A DNA stretch of 64,000 nt from Chlamydomonas reinhardtii (taxonomy: Eukaryota > Chlorophyta > Chlorophyceae > Chlamydomonadales > Chlamydomonadaceae): NCBI RefSeq assembly GCF_000002595.2, contig NC_057015.1:8301084-8365083 (forward strand), written 5' to 3'. Every line of letters starts with the position of its first letter. Positions within the stretch are counted from its first letter, which is position 1. This document shows positions 22,920 to 36,030 of the stretch, piece by piece. Made by a program: the position numbers and the translations under genes. The notes under the pieces were generated by a model. It searched no databases, was not told the origin of the DNA, and saw only the letters and a program-made list of their open reading frames with translations.

Positions 22920-25519
22920 ATGAGCGTCAACCGCGCTGGTCGACGGCTACTCTCAGCGGCTGGCGCCTCAGCCGCGGAGCCCGCTGCTGCCGCGGCGCTG
23001 GGCAGCTGTGCGCCGCGACTGCTGCAGCTGCTGTCACGCCAGGTAGTCAAGCAAAATTTGCAGCCTTCACCCCGCAGGGCGCAACGCTCTCTTCCTGGTC
23101 TCTGTTTTAGTAGCTTTGACCCACGGGTTCGTGCTTGCCCCCCCTCCGCAAGACTTCCTCCTCACCCTCCTCACCGTTCTCTCACCCTTTCTTCACCCTC
23201 TCCCAGCATGGTTCTTCTAGCCGCGGCTTCTCAGCCCACGGCACCAGCGGCCCACAAGAGCCCCCCGGCGGCCACGACCGCACCGCCGAGGCGCCGCCGC
23301 GCCACCGCGTGGGCGACCTGCCTCGCAGCCGCAGCGTGCAGCAGGAGCAGCTGGCGGTAGGCAGCGACCGCGACAGCGTGCAGGCGGCGGGCGGGCAGGC
23401 GGCGTGGCCGCGCCGCAGCCCCGACGCGCCGCCGGACCCAGCCACGCGCCGGTGCGGTGTTTGGGTGGTCCGGGGTGTCGGGGTGTCGTGCTGGGCTGGG
23501 CGTGTTGGCTGGGGCACGGGGCTGGCGTGGTGATGCCAAGAACTGTAGCGGCAGGGCCGCGGCGCTTTCGCTATTGAAAGCAGGCGTGCCTGTGTTCTTA
23601 CTTGCTGCCCACTGCTGTCGCCATGTGTGCCGGCCAAAGGGGTGGGCGTGAGACCATGGGCAGCGAGCGCGAGGCGGAGGAGGCGGCGCGGCTGACCCTA
23701 CGACACGGCTCCGGCAAGTCGGCGGAGGCGATCATGGCAGGGTGAGCGGCGGGGCGGGGTGAGGTGGGTTGCAAGTGCAAGGCCCTTGTGGGCCGGGCGA
23801 GTGGAATCCTGGGCGCAGCGCCGGGCAGGGCGTGTGTGTGCAGTGCGTGCAGTAGGTCCGCGTGTGCAATGTTTGATTGGTTGCTGCCGTGCTGACTGCC
23901 TGAGCCTGGACGGCGCACCAAGTTGCGCGCGGTCACCACCGCCCACCTAGCTACCCTTCGTCTGGTCCACCGGTGAAACTCCTATCATCACCTTGTCACC
24001 GCCGCTGCATGTGGCTCATGTGTGTGTATGCGCGACCTGTGCTTGGTCGCGCAGGCCCGAGGCGGCGGAGGCGCCGCACAGCAACACGGCCGTCAAGTTC
24101 GTGTACCAGCAGCAGCCCAGCCCCTACAGCCACGACACGGACGCGGCGGGCACCACCAGCACTGGAGGGGCGGAGCAGGTGTGCCGTGCGGCGCCGTGCT
24201 GCGTGCCACCGCACGCGTGTGCGCTGCTGCGTCCCAAATCCCCTTTCCTCGCTGTTGGCGTGTCCATGCGTTGGTGCTGGAGAGAGGGTTGCTTTTGCTC
24301 TTACTTCTCCATAAACCTACTCTTACATCCTGACTCCCACATCATCATGTTCTCTACGCTTGCAGGTGGCCCGGCAGTACATGGAGACCGCCGGCAGCAG
24401 CAATGAGACGTCGCGGGCGGGCGGGCCCACAGACGACATCCCCGAGCTGGGCGGAGTCAGCGGTGAGCGGGGTTGGCGCCGTGGAGTGGCGGGCGGTGCC
24501 TTCCAGGGTGCCGGGGTGGTTGAGGGGCTCAGTGGATAGCTGACGCGACCGTGGGAGTTGGTACTTATGCGGGTGTGTTGGCCCACGGTGTTGTTGTTGG
24601 TGTTGCCTACCCGCCTGGGCGCCCAATTGCGGCAAAAGCTGATGCAGGCCGTGTCTCCACACCTCCCACCTCGCGCACGCACAAACTGAACTGTCCAGGC
24701 ATGTTTGCGCCGCGCGGTGAGATGGGGTCCGACTACGGCCTGCGCACGCCGCGCCAGCCCTTCAGCCACGGCGCGCCGCCCGAGGCCGGCGGCGGCGTCC
24801 GCAGCGGCTCCGAAATCCTGGGCATGTCCGGCGGCAGCGGCGGCACAGGCGGCGGCGGCGGCGGCGGCACAGGCAGCGGCGGCACAGGCGGCGAGGGCTC
24901 CGACCGCAGCGGCAGGTCAGACGGCGCGGCGGCAGGCGGCGGTGGTCAGGGTGGAAGTGGAGGTGGCGGTGCTGGCGGTGGAGGAGGAGGCGGACGCGGC
25001 AGTGTTGCGGGGAGCTGGCACGTCAACCTGGTCGGCAACGGTGTGGGCGAGACCGTGAAGGCGGGCGTGGGCCGACTGCAGGTGCGGAGGAGCTGGAGGG
25101 GAGGTGGAGGCGTGGAGGCTTGGAGGGAAGGGTGGAGGGTGTGACGTAGTGTTGTTGAGTGGTGGTTGTGGACGGTTGCTCGTGTGGCTGGTGCTGAGAC
25201 AGCGCGGGAGTGCACAACCCCTTGCCCCCGCCCTCCACCTCACGTGCTGCGCCACATGCACACACATGCACACACATGCACACACACATGCACACACACA
25301 TGGCGGGATTTCGTTTCGTTTCGCAACATACACACATGCACATACACGTGCACCAAACAGGAGGCCTACAAGGTCATGTTTGGTGACGGCCCGGCCCGCG
25401 GAGTGGGGAGCGACCGCGCGCCCGACCGGGCGGGAGCCGGCGGCCTCGAGTCCCGCCCCGGCAAGCCCACTGACGCGGGCAAGAGCGGCGGCCCGCGTGA
25501 GGGGTGGAACAGCCCCTGA
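22920..25519 (+). CDS. Unrecognised Gly-rich protein, probably organelle-targeted
   Basis: Exons 22920..23042, 23207..23451, 23640..23741, 24055..24178, 24366..24462, 24699..25081, 25361..25519; 1233 nt, 410 residues in frame. I do not recognise the family. The N-terminus (MSVNRAGRRLLSAAGASAAE) is Arg/Ser/Ala-rich without acids, like a mitochondrial presequence. The body is hydrophilic: HRVGDLPRSRSVQQEQ, TLRHGSGKSAEAIMAG, AVKFVYQQQPSPYSHD, a Gly-rich block (~275-330), GNGVGETVKAGVGRLQ, and an end rich in Gly/Asp/Arg/Pro. No transmembrane helix is seen; GETVKAGVG is faintly like LEA-type repeats but not enough to assign. The exon 3 acceptor (CCAAAG) is unusual and rests on frame; the other junctions are ordinary GT-AG. 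Confidence 0.68.
25255..25345 (+). repeat. CACACATG microsatellite in last intron
   Basis: Repeats of CACACATG and CACATGCA units in the final intron of the gene starting at 22920. Confidence 0.8.
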
Positions 25520-26515
25520 TGGGGTTGGCGAGGCGGAGCGAAGTGGCTTAATCGGCTTATGGACGGCTTGACATGTGAAAAGTTCAACGCTGGCCTGGGT
25601 GTTGGAAACGGAAAAGTGTGTGCCCGTGGCTTTGGGCGCTGTAGGAACGCTAGGCACAGGTGCAGACGACGACGCGTGCACACCGTGTGGGTAGGCCGGC
25701 GCGTGGTTGACTGGTTGTGTGGGGGACTGTGTGCGCGAGTGCGTGTTCGGTCAGGGAGGTTGTACATACCGTAGAAGGCGAGGTATACATACCGTATGGT
25801 ATGGTGCCCACGGCTGTGAGGACTTGGGTCAGCGCAGTTGCAGAGGTGGCGCGGGCGGGATAAGAAGGGTAGCTCTGTATGGCTTACAAGCATATCAAAA
25901 AGCAGCAGGCTCGCGGATCGTGTTGCCCCTCGAGAATCGATGTCTGACGCTCAGTACGCGCCGGCCCTTTTTACCAGCCACCAGGCGCGCCTGGCCGCCG
26001 CCCGAAGCCCGGCCTGCAACCTGCAGTACTGTTCATACGTCTACACGCTCGAACGATGTCAAACCCGTCCCTCTGTGCTTTGCTCATACATGACACCACT
26101 GCGCTATCTGATTCGCTCTACCAGCTACCACCACTGGCCAGTGGCCACCTCTCGTCCGCCGTCGAACCATCGACCTCGACCTCATGCGGCTGTCGCAAAC
26201 CCTTTTGCTTGGCACATACCCACGCGGGCACCCGCCGTCACGCACCGTGCCGCGGCACATCCGCTATCGCATAACCCGGCTCCAATCCGGAGCGGACCGA
26301 TGCCACACCGCTTCTCGGAACCTTCAGGCGCACAGCCACTTGTGCCCACCCAGCATCCGGCGTGCTCAGCAACGCGGGCACAGCGCCCCTGCCCCCCATT
26401 TAGTCACTCCGTTCTCCACACCAACGGCTAACCCCCCCCCACACACGCACACCGGTTTGCAATGATTTAATTGGGATTGGTCCCATCCCACGCACAAGCA
26501 CACGCGCCTCCCCCC
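25520..26515. other. Convergent 3' region
   Basis: Space between the stop codons of the Gly-rich protein gene and the TTC5-like gene. The minus-strand TGTAA at 25884 suits the TTC5-like gene. No plus-strand TGTAA was found, so the end of the left gene is unclear. A near-palindromic CATACCGTAnnnn repeat (CATACCGTAG, CATACCGTATGGTATGG) lies at 25765-25802. Confidence 0.4.
25884..25888 (-). terminator. Candidate poly(A) signal of TTC5-like gene
   Basis: TGTAA on the minus strand, ~630 bp after the stop codon. Confidence 0.5.
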
Positions 26516-29500
26516 TCACGCCGCTCGTGTCATGTGTCGCAGCAGCGGCGTGGCCGGCGCCTGGTGCAGCGGCACTCCGTCCACCAGCACACTGCTGCGG
26601 CAGCCGGGGTCGCAGCCCACCAGCAGCAGCGGGAAGGAGTAGGCGCGCGGCGCGGCGGCAGGCGCAGCAGCAGGCACGGGCGCGGCAGGCGGGGCGCTGC
26701 CGGCACCGGGCTCCGCTGTCGCCGCCTCCGCCCCGCCTGGCTGCGCCCCGCACTCCACCCCAGTCGGCAACGACTGATCCTGCCCTGGCCCGGGTCCTGT
26801 TGCGGACCCTGCCGGCTCATTCTGCGGCGGCGGCGACGGCTGCTGCTGCTGCTCCTCGTGAGGCGGCGGCGGCGGCGGCGGCCACGTGACGTGCACGTGT
26901 CGCAGCTCGGGGTGTAGTACGGCCAGCAGGGCAGTCATGTCGAATGCGTCGTGGGGGATGTGGGTCAGCGCCAGGGCCAGCACGGCGCCAGCAGTGTCCA
27001 CACACACCAGGTAGCTGAGGGCAGGAAGTGGGCAGGGTGAGGGAGGGTGGGGGAGGGTGAGGCAGGGTGAGGGAGGGTGAGGGAGGCCGCGGGGAGGGTA
27101 GGAAGGGGCCGGCGGTGGGTACTGCCTCGGGTGCGAGAGCATGCACGGGACACAGCTCCTGCTGGCCATGCAGGGGGTGAAGCAGTGATGGGTGCCGGAG
27201 TCTGCGCGACAGCAGAGCCTTGAGGAGCACGGCCCGTGTCTGTGCTTGCAGCCCTCGCGTGTGTTTCCACACCACTCACAGTGTGCCGGAGGAGGAGGCT
27301 GCCAGCGGCGGCGCCACGAACACGAGTGGCCGGCACAGCAGCACCACACCCCGGTTGGAGCCCGGCACCAGGTCCTGTGGTGTGGGCATGATGAGGTTAC
27401 GATGTGGTTATGATGTGGTCATGACGTGGTTATGATGTGGTCATGCGAACCCATGTGTCGCGAGAAGAAAGAAAAGCGGGAGGAGGGGTGGTGGGGGCCA
27501 GGAGGAGGCGGAGGGGTTGGTAGGCGGGAACCCCGGGGACCCTAACACGCAGCGGCGCCCCTCCGTCACGAGGCGTAGCTGCCAGAGCCCTATGGCATCC
27601 CGGGGTATTCGGACCCTTCCCTGCCCCCGCTGGTTTTCGTTGGTTTTGGTTTAGTTTGGGCTGGTATTTACAACCCCCCCTCGCCCTCGCCGCACCGTCA
27701 ATGTCCGCAGCGCCAGCCGTTCATGGTGCATCCGCGGCAGCAGCTCCGCGCCCTGCGACGGCGCCGGCGACAACACAGCAATCACCGTCGCTTCAGCAGC
27801 AGCCGCACCCAACAGGGCACTGGCTGCTCCCACGGGTTCCTCCCCTGAACTCGCCTCACATCGTATTACTACCGCCCGCTCGCTCACCCGCGCCGCATCT
27901 GCTGCCAGCAGCGACGTGACTGCCGCCCAGTGCCGCTCCTTTACGCCGCCCCGCCCCGCCACCAGCCCCGCCAGCTGGCCCAGCAACACCAGCAGCGACT
28001 CGGACTGCGCGGCGGCCACGGCCGCCAGCCCCGGGTCCAGCCGAGCAGCCGTGGCGTAGTCCTGGCGGGGAGGGGGAGCGGGAGTAGGAGCGTGAGGGGG
28101 AGCTTGAGTTGGAACGGGGAGGGAGAATGAGACTGTAATAATGTGTGGTTGCGGGCGTCTTCACGTCGGTGGCGGCGTGACAGGCCTGAAAGAGCCAGCG
28201 CTGAGCCGGCGCACGCAGCGTGGTGAGACGAAGAGTGAGCGGACAGAAGGGCAGATTAGACTCGTTGAACACCCACCGTCCCACACCCACAACCCGCACC
28301 TGCAGTGCTGCGGCAAAGTCCTGTAGATTGTTGGACAACGCACATGGCAGTGGGGCGGGGCACAGGGCATTGTCAACAACAAGCTCGAGGCCGGGCGCCA
28401 AAGTCTGCAGAAGACCCTGTCTGGCCAAGTCCCAGCGTTGCCCCTTCCTGCCCCCACGTGGGCTTGGCTCCGGGTTCTGGGCCTCAGGTGATTGGGCTTG
28501 GCCGCGACCCCTTGGGTTAGCAATGGGTTAGCAATGGCCTATTTTGGGATTGGAATGGACTACGCCTCCCCACGTGCCCTCCCCATCACACGACCCACCC
28601 ACCTGTGTGAACGCGTGCAGAGCGGCCCGGTTGTAATGCAGGTCGGGCAGGTCGGCGCAGCCACAGCGCTCCGCCTGTTACGTAGTTGGGTAAGGATGCG
28701 CAAAAGGGCTTTACTACGGCATTCGTGCTGAGGCCGACGAGGCAGGCTACGGCACTCCAATGCCTACGCTGCGCAGCTGGCCGCCCGCAGGCACTTCAGG
28801 GGGTAGGCCGGTAGGGAAACGTCCTGGCGCCCCGGCCGCCAGGACTGGCACGGTCCCGGCTGAAGTACCCTGGCCCGCAGGCACCCGCTGCACTACACAC
28901 ACCTGCGCAAACGCCGCCAGCACGCGGTGCAGCTCGCCGCGGCCGCCTCGCGCCCCTCCTCCTCCGCCGCCGCCGCCGCCCCAGAGCCCCGCCGCATGCT
29001 CGCCCTTGAAGTAGGCGGCCATCTGGGCCATCGCCAGCACGTCTGGGGCCAAGGAAAAGGGCATTCTAATCCACTTGAGGGCAGGCAACATGGTTGTGAG
29101 GGTGAGCAGGCGTATCCGTTAATGAACGCGGAGCGCCTCGCAAGACGAGATTAAAAGAGGCGCGCGTGCTAAGGTTGGGCAGGCATGCGCGGCGCAGGCA
29201 AAGCGGCCAAAGAGAGCGCACCCGGCCATTGTAGCGGAGCGCATCAAGCAGCAGTGAAAAGCTGTAGCACGACTGACACACACGCACACAAGGCCGCTAC
29301 CGTACTCACACCAGCTGTAGCCGTTCTCTATGTCCATCTCCAAAGCCCGCCGCGCGTGTGACAGACTGGCCGTCAGCGCCGCCGCCGCCTCGCTTGCCGC
29401 GCCCGGCGGCGCCGCAGCGGATGACCAGGCCGGGCCCGCGCCGCCGCCGCTAGTGTTGGTGCTGTAGCTGCTGCTATTCGTAGCATGACTGCTACTGCCG

Positions 29501-31199
29501 TTCCAGCTGGCGGCGGGGGCAGGACCGGCGGCGGGGGCTGCGGCGCTGGCGTCCGGTTGGCCGCTGGCCGCTGCGGCCGCGCCGCTTCCTCCTGCAGCTC
29601 CCGATGAGCTAGTGCTTGCGCCGGCGTTGCTGTTGCTGCGGTCCTGTGCTTGCGAGGACTGCTGCTGCTGCTGCGGCGGCGGCGGCGGCGGCGGCGGATG
29701 TGGTTGTGGCGCAGGAGTCGGCTGTAGCAGGGCGGCCCCCGCGGCGCCACCCTGCTGCCGCACCAGCAGCGACATCATCTGGTGCGCTGCCACACTGGGG
29801 CAGTGGCGAAGGCCCGAGGCCAGGCAGCAGCCAGCCATGAACTGCAACGAGCGCGAGCAGGAGAACTAAGAGAGGGCAACATGTCTGTGTTGGGTGGCGT
29901 ACTCGTGTGTGCAAAGTATGATGCGACTTAACATGGCCGTCCACGCAGCGGCCCACCAGCTTCACCAACTCTTTCCGGTCCCATCACAACCGTTTAGGTT
30001 TGTCCGGCTCTCACCAGGTCCCCTCGCTCCCAGTAGCTGTGCGCCAGGCAGTTCCAGGCCGTGGGGTTGAGAGGCCGCAGCTTCACCTGCGAATAAATTC
30101 AGCACGTGAGCAATTTCACATGCCGAAATAACCAGCCACCTCACATCCTCGGCAGGTTTCTCTACTTCGCACCGAGTCCTCTACCTCACGCTGCGCTCCA
30201 AATACGCTCTGAAGCCCGCGAAGCCCCGCTCCCCCCACTGCCGCGCCACCCACCGCCGCCTGCAGCCCCGACACTGCCGCGTCCGAGGCGCCGCCGCGCA
30301 GGAACGCGACCAGCCCCGCCGCCAGCAGCGCCGCGCCGCGCAGGGGCTGGTGCCGCGTGGCGGCATGCGGCTCGTCGGACAAGAGGGCCAGCATCCTGGA
30401 CGGAGGTAGGGACAAGAGAAGATGGGTGAGAGTTTGTGTGTAGAGATGCTTAGTGGGGTACGCAAGTGCAGGCTTCGGCTGATGGTGCAAGAGTCCTGCG
30501 CAGTCCGCACAAACCCGGCGTGTCATGCGTGTTTCCTCCGAGTCATGCGTGTTTCCTCCGAGTCATGCGCCCTCTGACACACATACCGTACACACACCTG
30601 GTGCTGCATTCGTCCGCTCGCTGCAACAGCGCCGCCTCATCCTCAGGCCCCAGACGCTGCTGACCGCCGTGCCCCGCCGACTGCTGCTGCTGCTGCTGCT
30701 GCTGGTCCCGCCACGCGCCCTGCGCGTCTGCTGCTGCGCCCGGCGGCGTCGCCCCCGCCTGCCGCCCCTCGCCTGTGGCGTCGGGCCTCCTCGGCGCGTG
30801 GCCGGCGCGGTGCGCCCCCGGCGCCGGCCGCACGCTGCCGTACATGCGCTTGGCTTCCGCCAGCTTCGACAGCTGCTCAATGAGGTCCTCCAGCTCCACA
30901 CGCAGCTTCTGGAATGCGGGAGGGGCGGAGCGGATCCCGTCAGGGCGCGAGGGGGCATCACCCTTGACACCAACACGACGAATGGTGGTATGGGTGTCAA
31001 GGAAGTAGATAAGAGGGGGCATGAATCAAATCGCGGGTCCTGCTTGCGCATACCAACCCCAGGCTGCGAGCAGCAGAACCCCTCGAGCACCCCTGTTCCC
31101 AGCTGACCCCAGGCCGACCCCACGAGCGGGGGCAACCAACGCCCTTGGCGCCCTTAGTGCCCGCACCTCCATCAACGCGCTCGCCGCGCTGCTAGGCAT
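26516..31199 (-). CDS. TTC5-like TPR and OB-fold protein
   Basis: Eleven exons: 31199..31167, 30908..30598, 30395..30254, 30086..30015, 29841..29310, 29042..28903, 28674..28603, 28320..28300, 28061..27696, 27374..27280, 27014..26516; 2283 nt, 760 residues, all phases fit. It matches animal TTC5 block by block: LNPTAWNCLAHSYWERGDL (TPR), GLRHCPSVAAHQMMSLLVRQ, SLSHARRALEMDIENGYSWY, DLPDLHYNRAALHAF, DYATAARLDPGL, LLVLLGQLAGLVAGRGGVKE, then a C-terminal OB-like part. TTC5 binds ribosomes making tubulin and starts tubulin mRNA decay when free tubulin is high; it is also a p300 cofactor. Human TTC5 has 440 residues; the extra length is an N-terminal Gln/Ala segment, a ~110-residue disordered insert between TPRs (about 218-330), and an insert in the OB part. 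Exon 8 is a 21-nt microexon. Confidence 0.87.
27010..27095 (+). repeat. GGCAGGGTGAGGGAGGGTG intronic repeat
   Basis: G-rich direct repeats in the last intron of the TTC5-like gene. A second repeat (GTGGTTATGAT units) lies at 27395-27443 in another intron of the same gene. Confidence 0.7.
28300..28320 (-). other. 21-nt microexon of TTC5-like gene
   Basis: Flanked by TCTACAG and GTGCGGG; encodes DFAAALQ. It supplies the TPR helix between LHYNRAALHAFTQ and DYATAARLDPG, matching EEALEGFSQA-like sequence in animal TTC5. Skipping it keeps the frame but removes part of a TPR. Confidence 0.75.
30520..30567 (+). repeat. 20-bp tandem repeat, intron 2 of TTC5-like gene
   Basis: AGTCATGCGTGTTTCCTCCG occurs twice in a row, followed by a third partial copy. 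Confidence 0.9.
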
Positions 31200-32366
31200 T
31201 TTTAACTAAGTTGAAAGTATCAACACAGCACTGTTAGGAAATGGTCGCTGAAGAAAGTACATTTGGAGCAAAACGCCGAGACGCCGAGTTGCTGCCGATA
31301 AAACATGTTCTAGTGAAATAGATGGCTTACACCAATTATGAATTGAAACACTGGGACTGGTACGTGAATGAGCTTCATATTCAGCTTCATATTCAGCCGA
31401 ACACGGCACGAACCCCTGCCAACCCTGAGGCCCGAGTGCGATTGGAACAGGATCAAGCACAATTGAGTGGCACTCTGACCACGCAGCAATCCCCGGCCCG
31501 CCTGCAACAGTAACGGCCTGCATTGGGCGATTAGCGGTGTAGGTAGGGGGTCACTGGTGGCACCAAGGGTGGCACTAGTGGAGCACGGCCTAGTAGCCCA
31601 AGGGCTGTCAGCGCTGCAGGTGGCGCCCCCCTGAGGTAGCGCATAGGGCAGCACATCCGTACTCCTAGTGCGTGTTCGCTGGCGCATGAGCTGCGTGCTT
31701 GCGTCATCAGGTCCCTTGTGTAACCAATGCAACCTCCCATCCACCTCTCAGCCCCACAAACTGCTACGCCCCTTGGCTTTGCTTGCGACTGGTGGGAATA
31801 CACCACGCCATCGAGGGACTTACCCGCCTACCAAGTTCTTAGATGTCCCAGGCTGTCATCTGGTCACGCTCTCTTCCCTCCCATGGTTACGACAAAGAAA
31901 AGGAGGACGATTCGTGTATCTTATTACACGTGCACGAGTGTGTGGCCACCCATCAACCTTATCCACTGCGCTATTCGTTCTGCACATCCGCTGTCTGCTG
32001 CTGCACCTTTACGTTCAGGGCAGTTACCTGCCCCTGCCGCCTGAAGCACAATCACAGCCAGTAGCTACGCAGATCGAGAGCTCACAACAGTCCAGCTGCT
32101 ATGGCCTATCACACAAGAGCTAATCCGACGAGATGAATGTCCATGCTGAACTGTTCACATGTATGAAATTCGATGTCGTTATGGTCACGAAGGCAATGGG
32201 CCCCCCTCCCATCTCACAATCCGCCTCCACACCAAAGCGTCAAATGGCAATCACATGTCAAGTTGTCTTCAGTCAGGGATCCTTTGTCCAGGGTCAGTCA
32301 CGGTCAAAACTGCCAAGGCCGCCACAGTCACGCTACACGTTCAGTGGCGCATGGAGGTGCCGGCAT
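31200..32366. other. Tubulin 3' UTR and TTC5-like promoter
   Basis: Region between the TTC5-like start and the tubulin stop, both genes on the minus strand. With a tubulin poly(A) signal at 31924, about 700 bp remain for the TTC5-like promoter and 5' UTR. It contains a small tandem copy of GCTTCATATTCA at 31371-31394. No additional gene seen. Confidence 0.5.
31924..31928 (-). terminator. Candidate poly(A) signal of beta-tubulin
   Basis: TGTAA on the minus strand, ~440 bp after the TAA stop codon. Confidence 0.5.
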
Positions 32367-34242
<1,876 letters not shown>

Positions 34243-34480
34243 GTTTGCGGGTTGTGACTGAAACGAAGAGGAAGAGGCGCCCCCTTAGCGGAGTGCGATC
34301 ACAAGCTCGAGTGGCCTGTGTAGAAGTGGTAGTGATCTAGGTGTTTGAATATGGCTTTGGTAGCTCGCTATAATGTCTTTGCAATCGGGGGCCTGGCTAT
34401 TTAAACAGCGCTCGCCCTGGAGCGGCATCGGAGCGCCCATGCAGCCCCGAAGGAGCTTCGGGGGGTCGAAGCATCATCGG
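34243..34480 (-). promoter_or_regulatory. Beta-tubulin promoter with TATA and tub-box-like motifs
   Basis: A TATA-like CTGTTTAAATAGCC (minus strand, 34395-34408) sits ~155 bp upstream of the ATG. Just upstream are GCTCCAGGGC (34414-34423), GCTCCGATGC (34425-34434) and GCTCCTTCGG (34447-34456), each close to the tub-box consensus GCTC(G/C)AAGGC known from Chlamydomonas tubulin promoters, which act in cell-cycle and deflagellation induction. Motif identity is by eye; none is a perfect match. Confidence 0.65.
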
Positions 34481-36030
34481 TGTTGCATGCAGCGCCGGGA
34501 AGCCGTCTCGCAGCCCGCCCTACCTTTTGCTGGAAGTGTCATAGCGCAAGAAAGTGCCAGCTTGGCTTGGCGGGGCGTGCTGGCGCGCCCGCCGAGAGCG
34601 CGCTCTCTGCCGTCGATTCACCTACCTCCCCGCTGCCAGCCCTGCCAGCGCTACCGCCCAAGTAGTATACACATGTAGCCACAATGACCATGCAGCGATG
34701 TAAACAATTTCTGGGCTTGGGGAAGGCTCGGCAAGGAAACTGCATTAGCGCCATCCTCCGTGGATGCCAAACGCTTCAGTTCAAATGTTGGGGGGTGGGG
34801 GACAACATTTAAATACTTGACAACCACCAAGCAGGCGCTCCATAAGTTACGTTGGGGTCCTTACTGCGAAGGACTCGGCCGACCTGGATCGCTGCCGCGC
34901 GGCTGCGGCAGGGGTCTGCGGCGGGTTTGCGGCGGCAGCGGCGGCTGCCTGCCGGAGGACAGCTGCTTCATTCCCGTGTCCCAGGGGCTATGGGATGGAA
35001 ATAAAGAATTGAGCGAGCGCGGCGTGGGAAGGGGGAGCCCGCCAGCCGGGGGGCAGCAGTGTGCGGCGGGGGGGGGGGGAGCTCGCGCCTGCTCGCGGAA
35101 GCGTCCCGTTCTGTTCCTTGCCGTGCACCCACGCACGGGGCGACTGCTGCGCCCGCTGCTTCAATGTACATTTAATGCCCGAGGGAAAGTGGGGGTTACA
35201 GGCTTACAGCGGGATTTTTAGTGTGTAGGTAGTGGGTGCGGGCAGGTGCGGGCGTGCGGCTCAACCTTCCGGGGGTGACACCGTGCCCTACCCTAGTAGC
35301 AGCCCCCCTGTTCTTGCCACACAATCACCCGTGTACCGAGGGCCGTGTGACCCACCCGGGCAAAAATGCGAAGTGCCCGGGCCCAGCATCCTCGCGGAAA
35401 CCCTCTGGATGCGGCCACGGCACATTTACCGTAGGGCTTGCATCTTCCAAGGGTAGGCCGGCGCCGCGGGCGAGAAGGGCCCTAACCACGTCCTCGCCCA
35501 CGGCATCCAGGGGCCCAAAGTTGCGTAGTTTTTAGCGTTGGGGGAGGGTCCCCCCCCCAACCCTTCCGGCAAGGAGTACTTGGCGAGATTCGGGGGCTGT
35601 ATGCAGCCTCACGCGGCGAGAATGCAATGCCCAATCTTTCTTGCCCAAAGGCCTACATTGGGGGCAATTTCTTGCCGCGCCCCGGAGATGCAACCCCTGG
35701 CACGTGATCGACAACGCTGGGCATGACAGCATGTGATGTGTTCAGCGCCCACCCCCACCCCCTCGTAAGCACACTGAAAGCGGCTATGGCAGTTTGCCAG
35801 GCAAGAGGGGGCCTGATACCTCCTTGGTGCCTTCGATAAGAATGCGAGGTAAGTAGATTAGTAGGGGACAGCAAGGTCTGCGCAAGGAGGCGGATGAGCA
35901 CCCACGCACATCAGGATTTATAGGATTCCCGCCTCGCACCGAATGCACCGCCTGCACCCACTGCCAACCAAAACCCGAGCCGAACCCCCATACACGTTCC
36001 CTGGGTGCATACGGTACGAACTGCGGCAGG
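34481..36030. other. Upstream tubulin region; no intact gene
   Basis: Tubulin upstream DNA with mixed composition, including a G run near 35070. On the minus strand 35522-35342 stays open and reads GPLDAVGEDVVRALLARGAG, then a Pro/Gly-rich stretch ending in a stop. This looks protein-like, but I recognise no family and find no flanking exons; it may be a decayed gene or repeat piece. Confidence 0.35.

Noticed and set aside
25255-25345. Spaced repeats as a CRISPR-like array
   Set aside because: Simple CA/CACATG microsatellite without unique spacers, in a eukaryotic intron.
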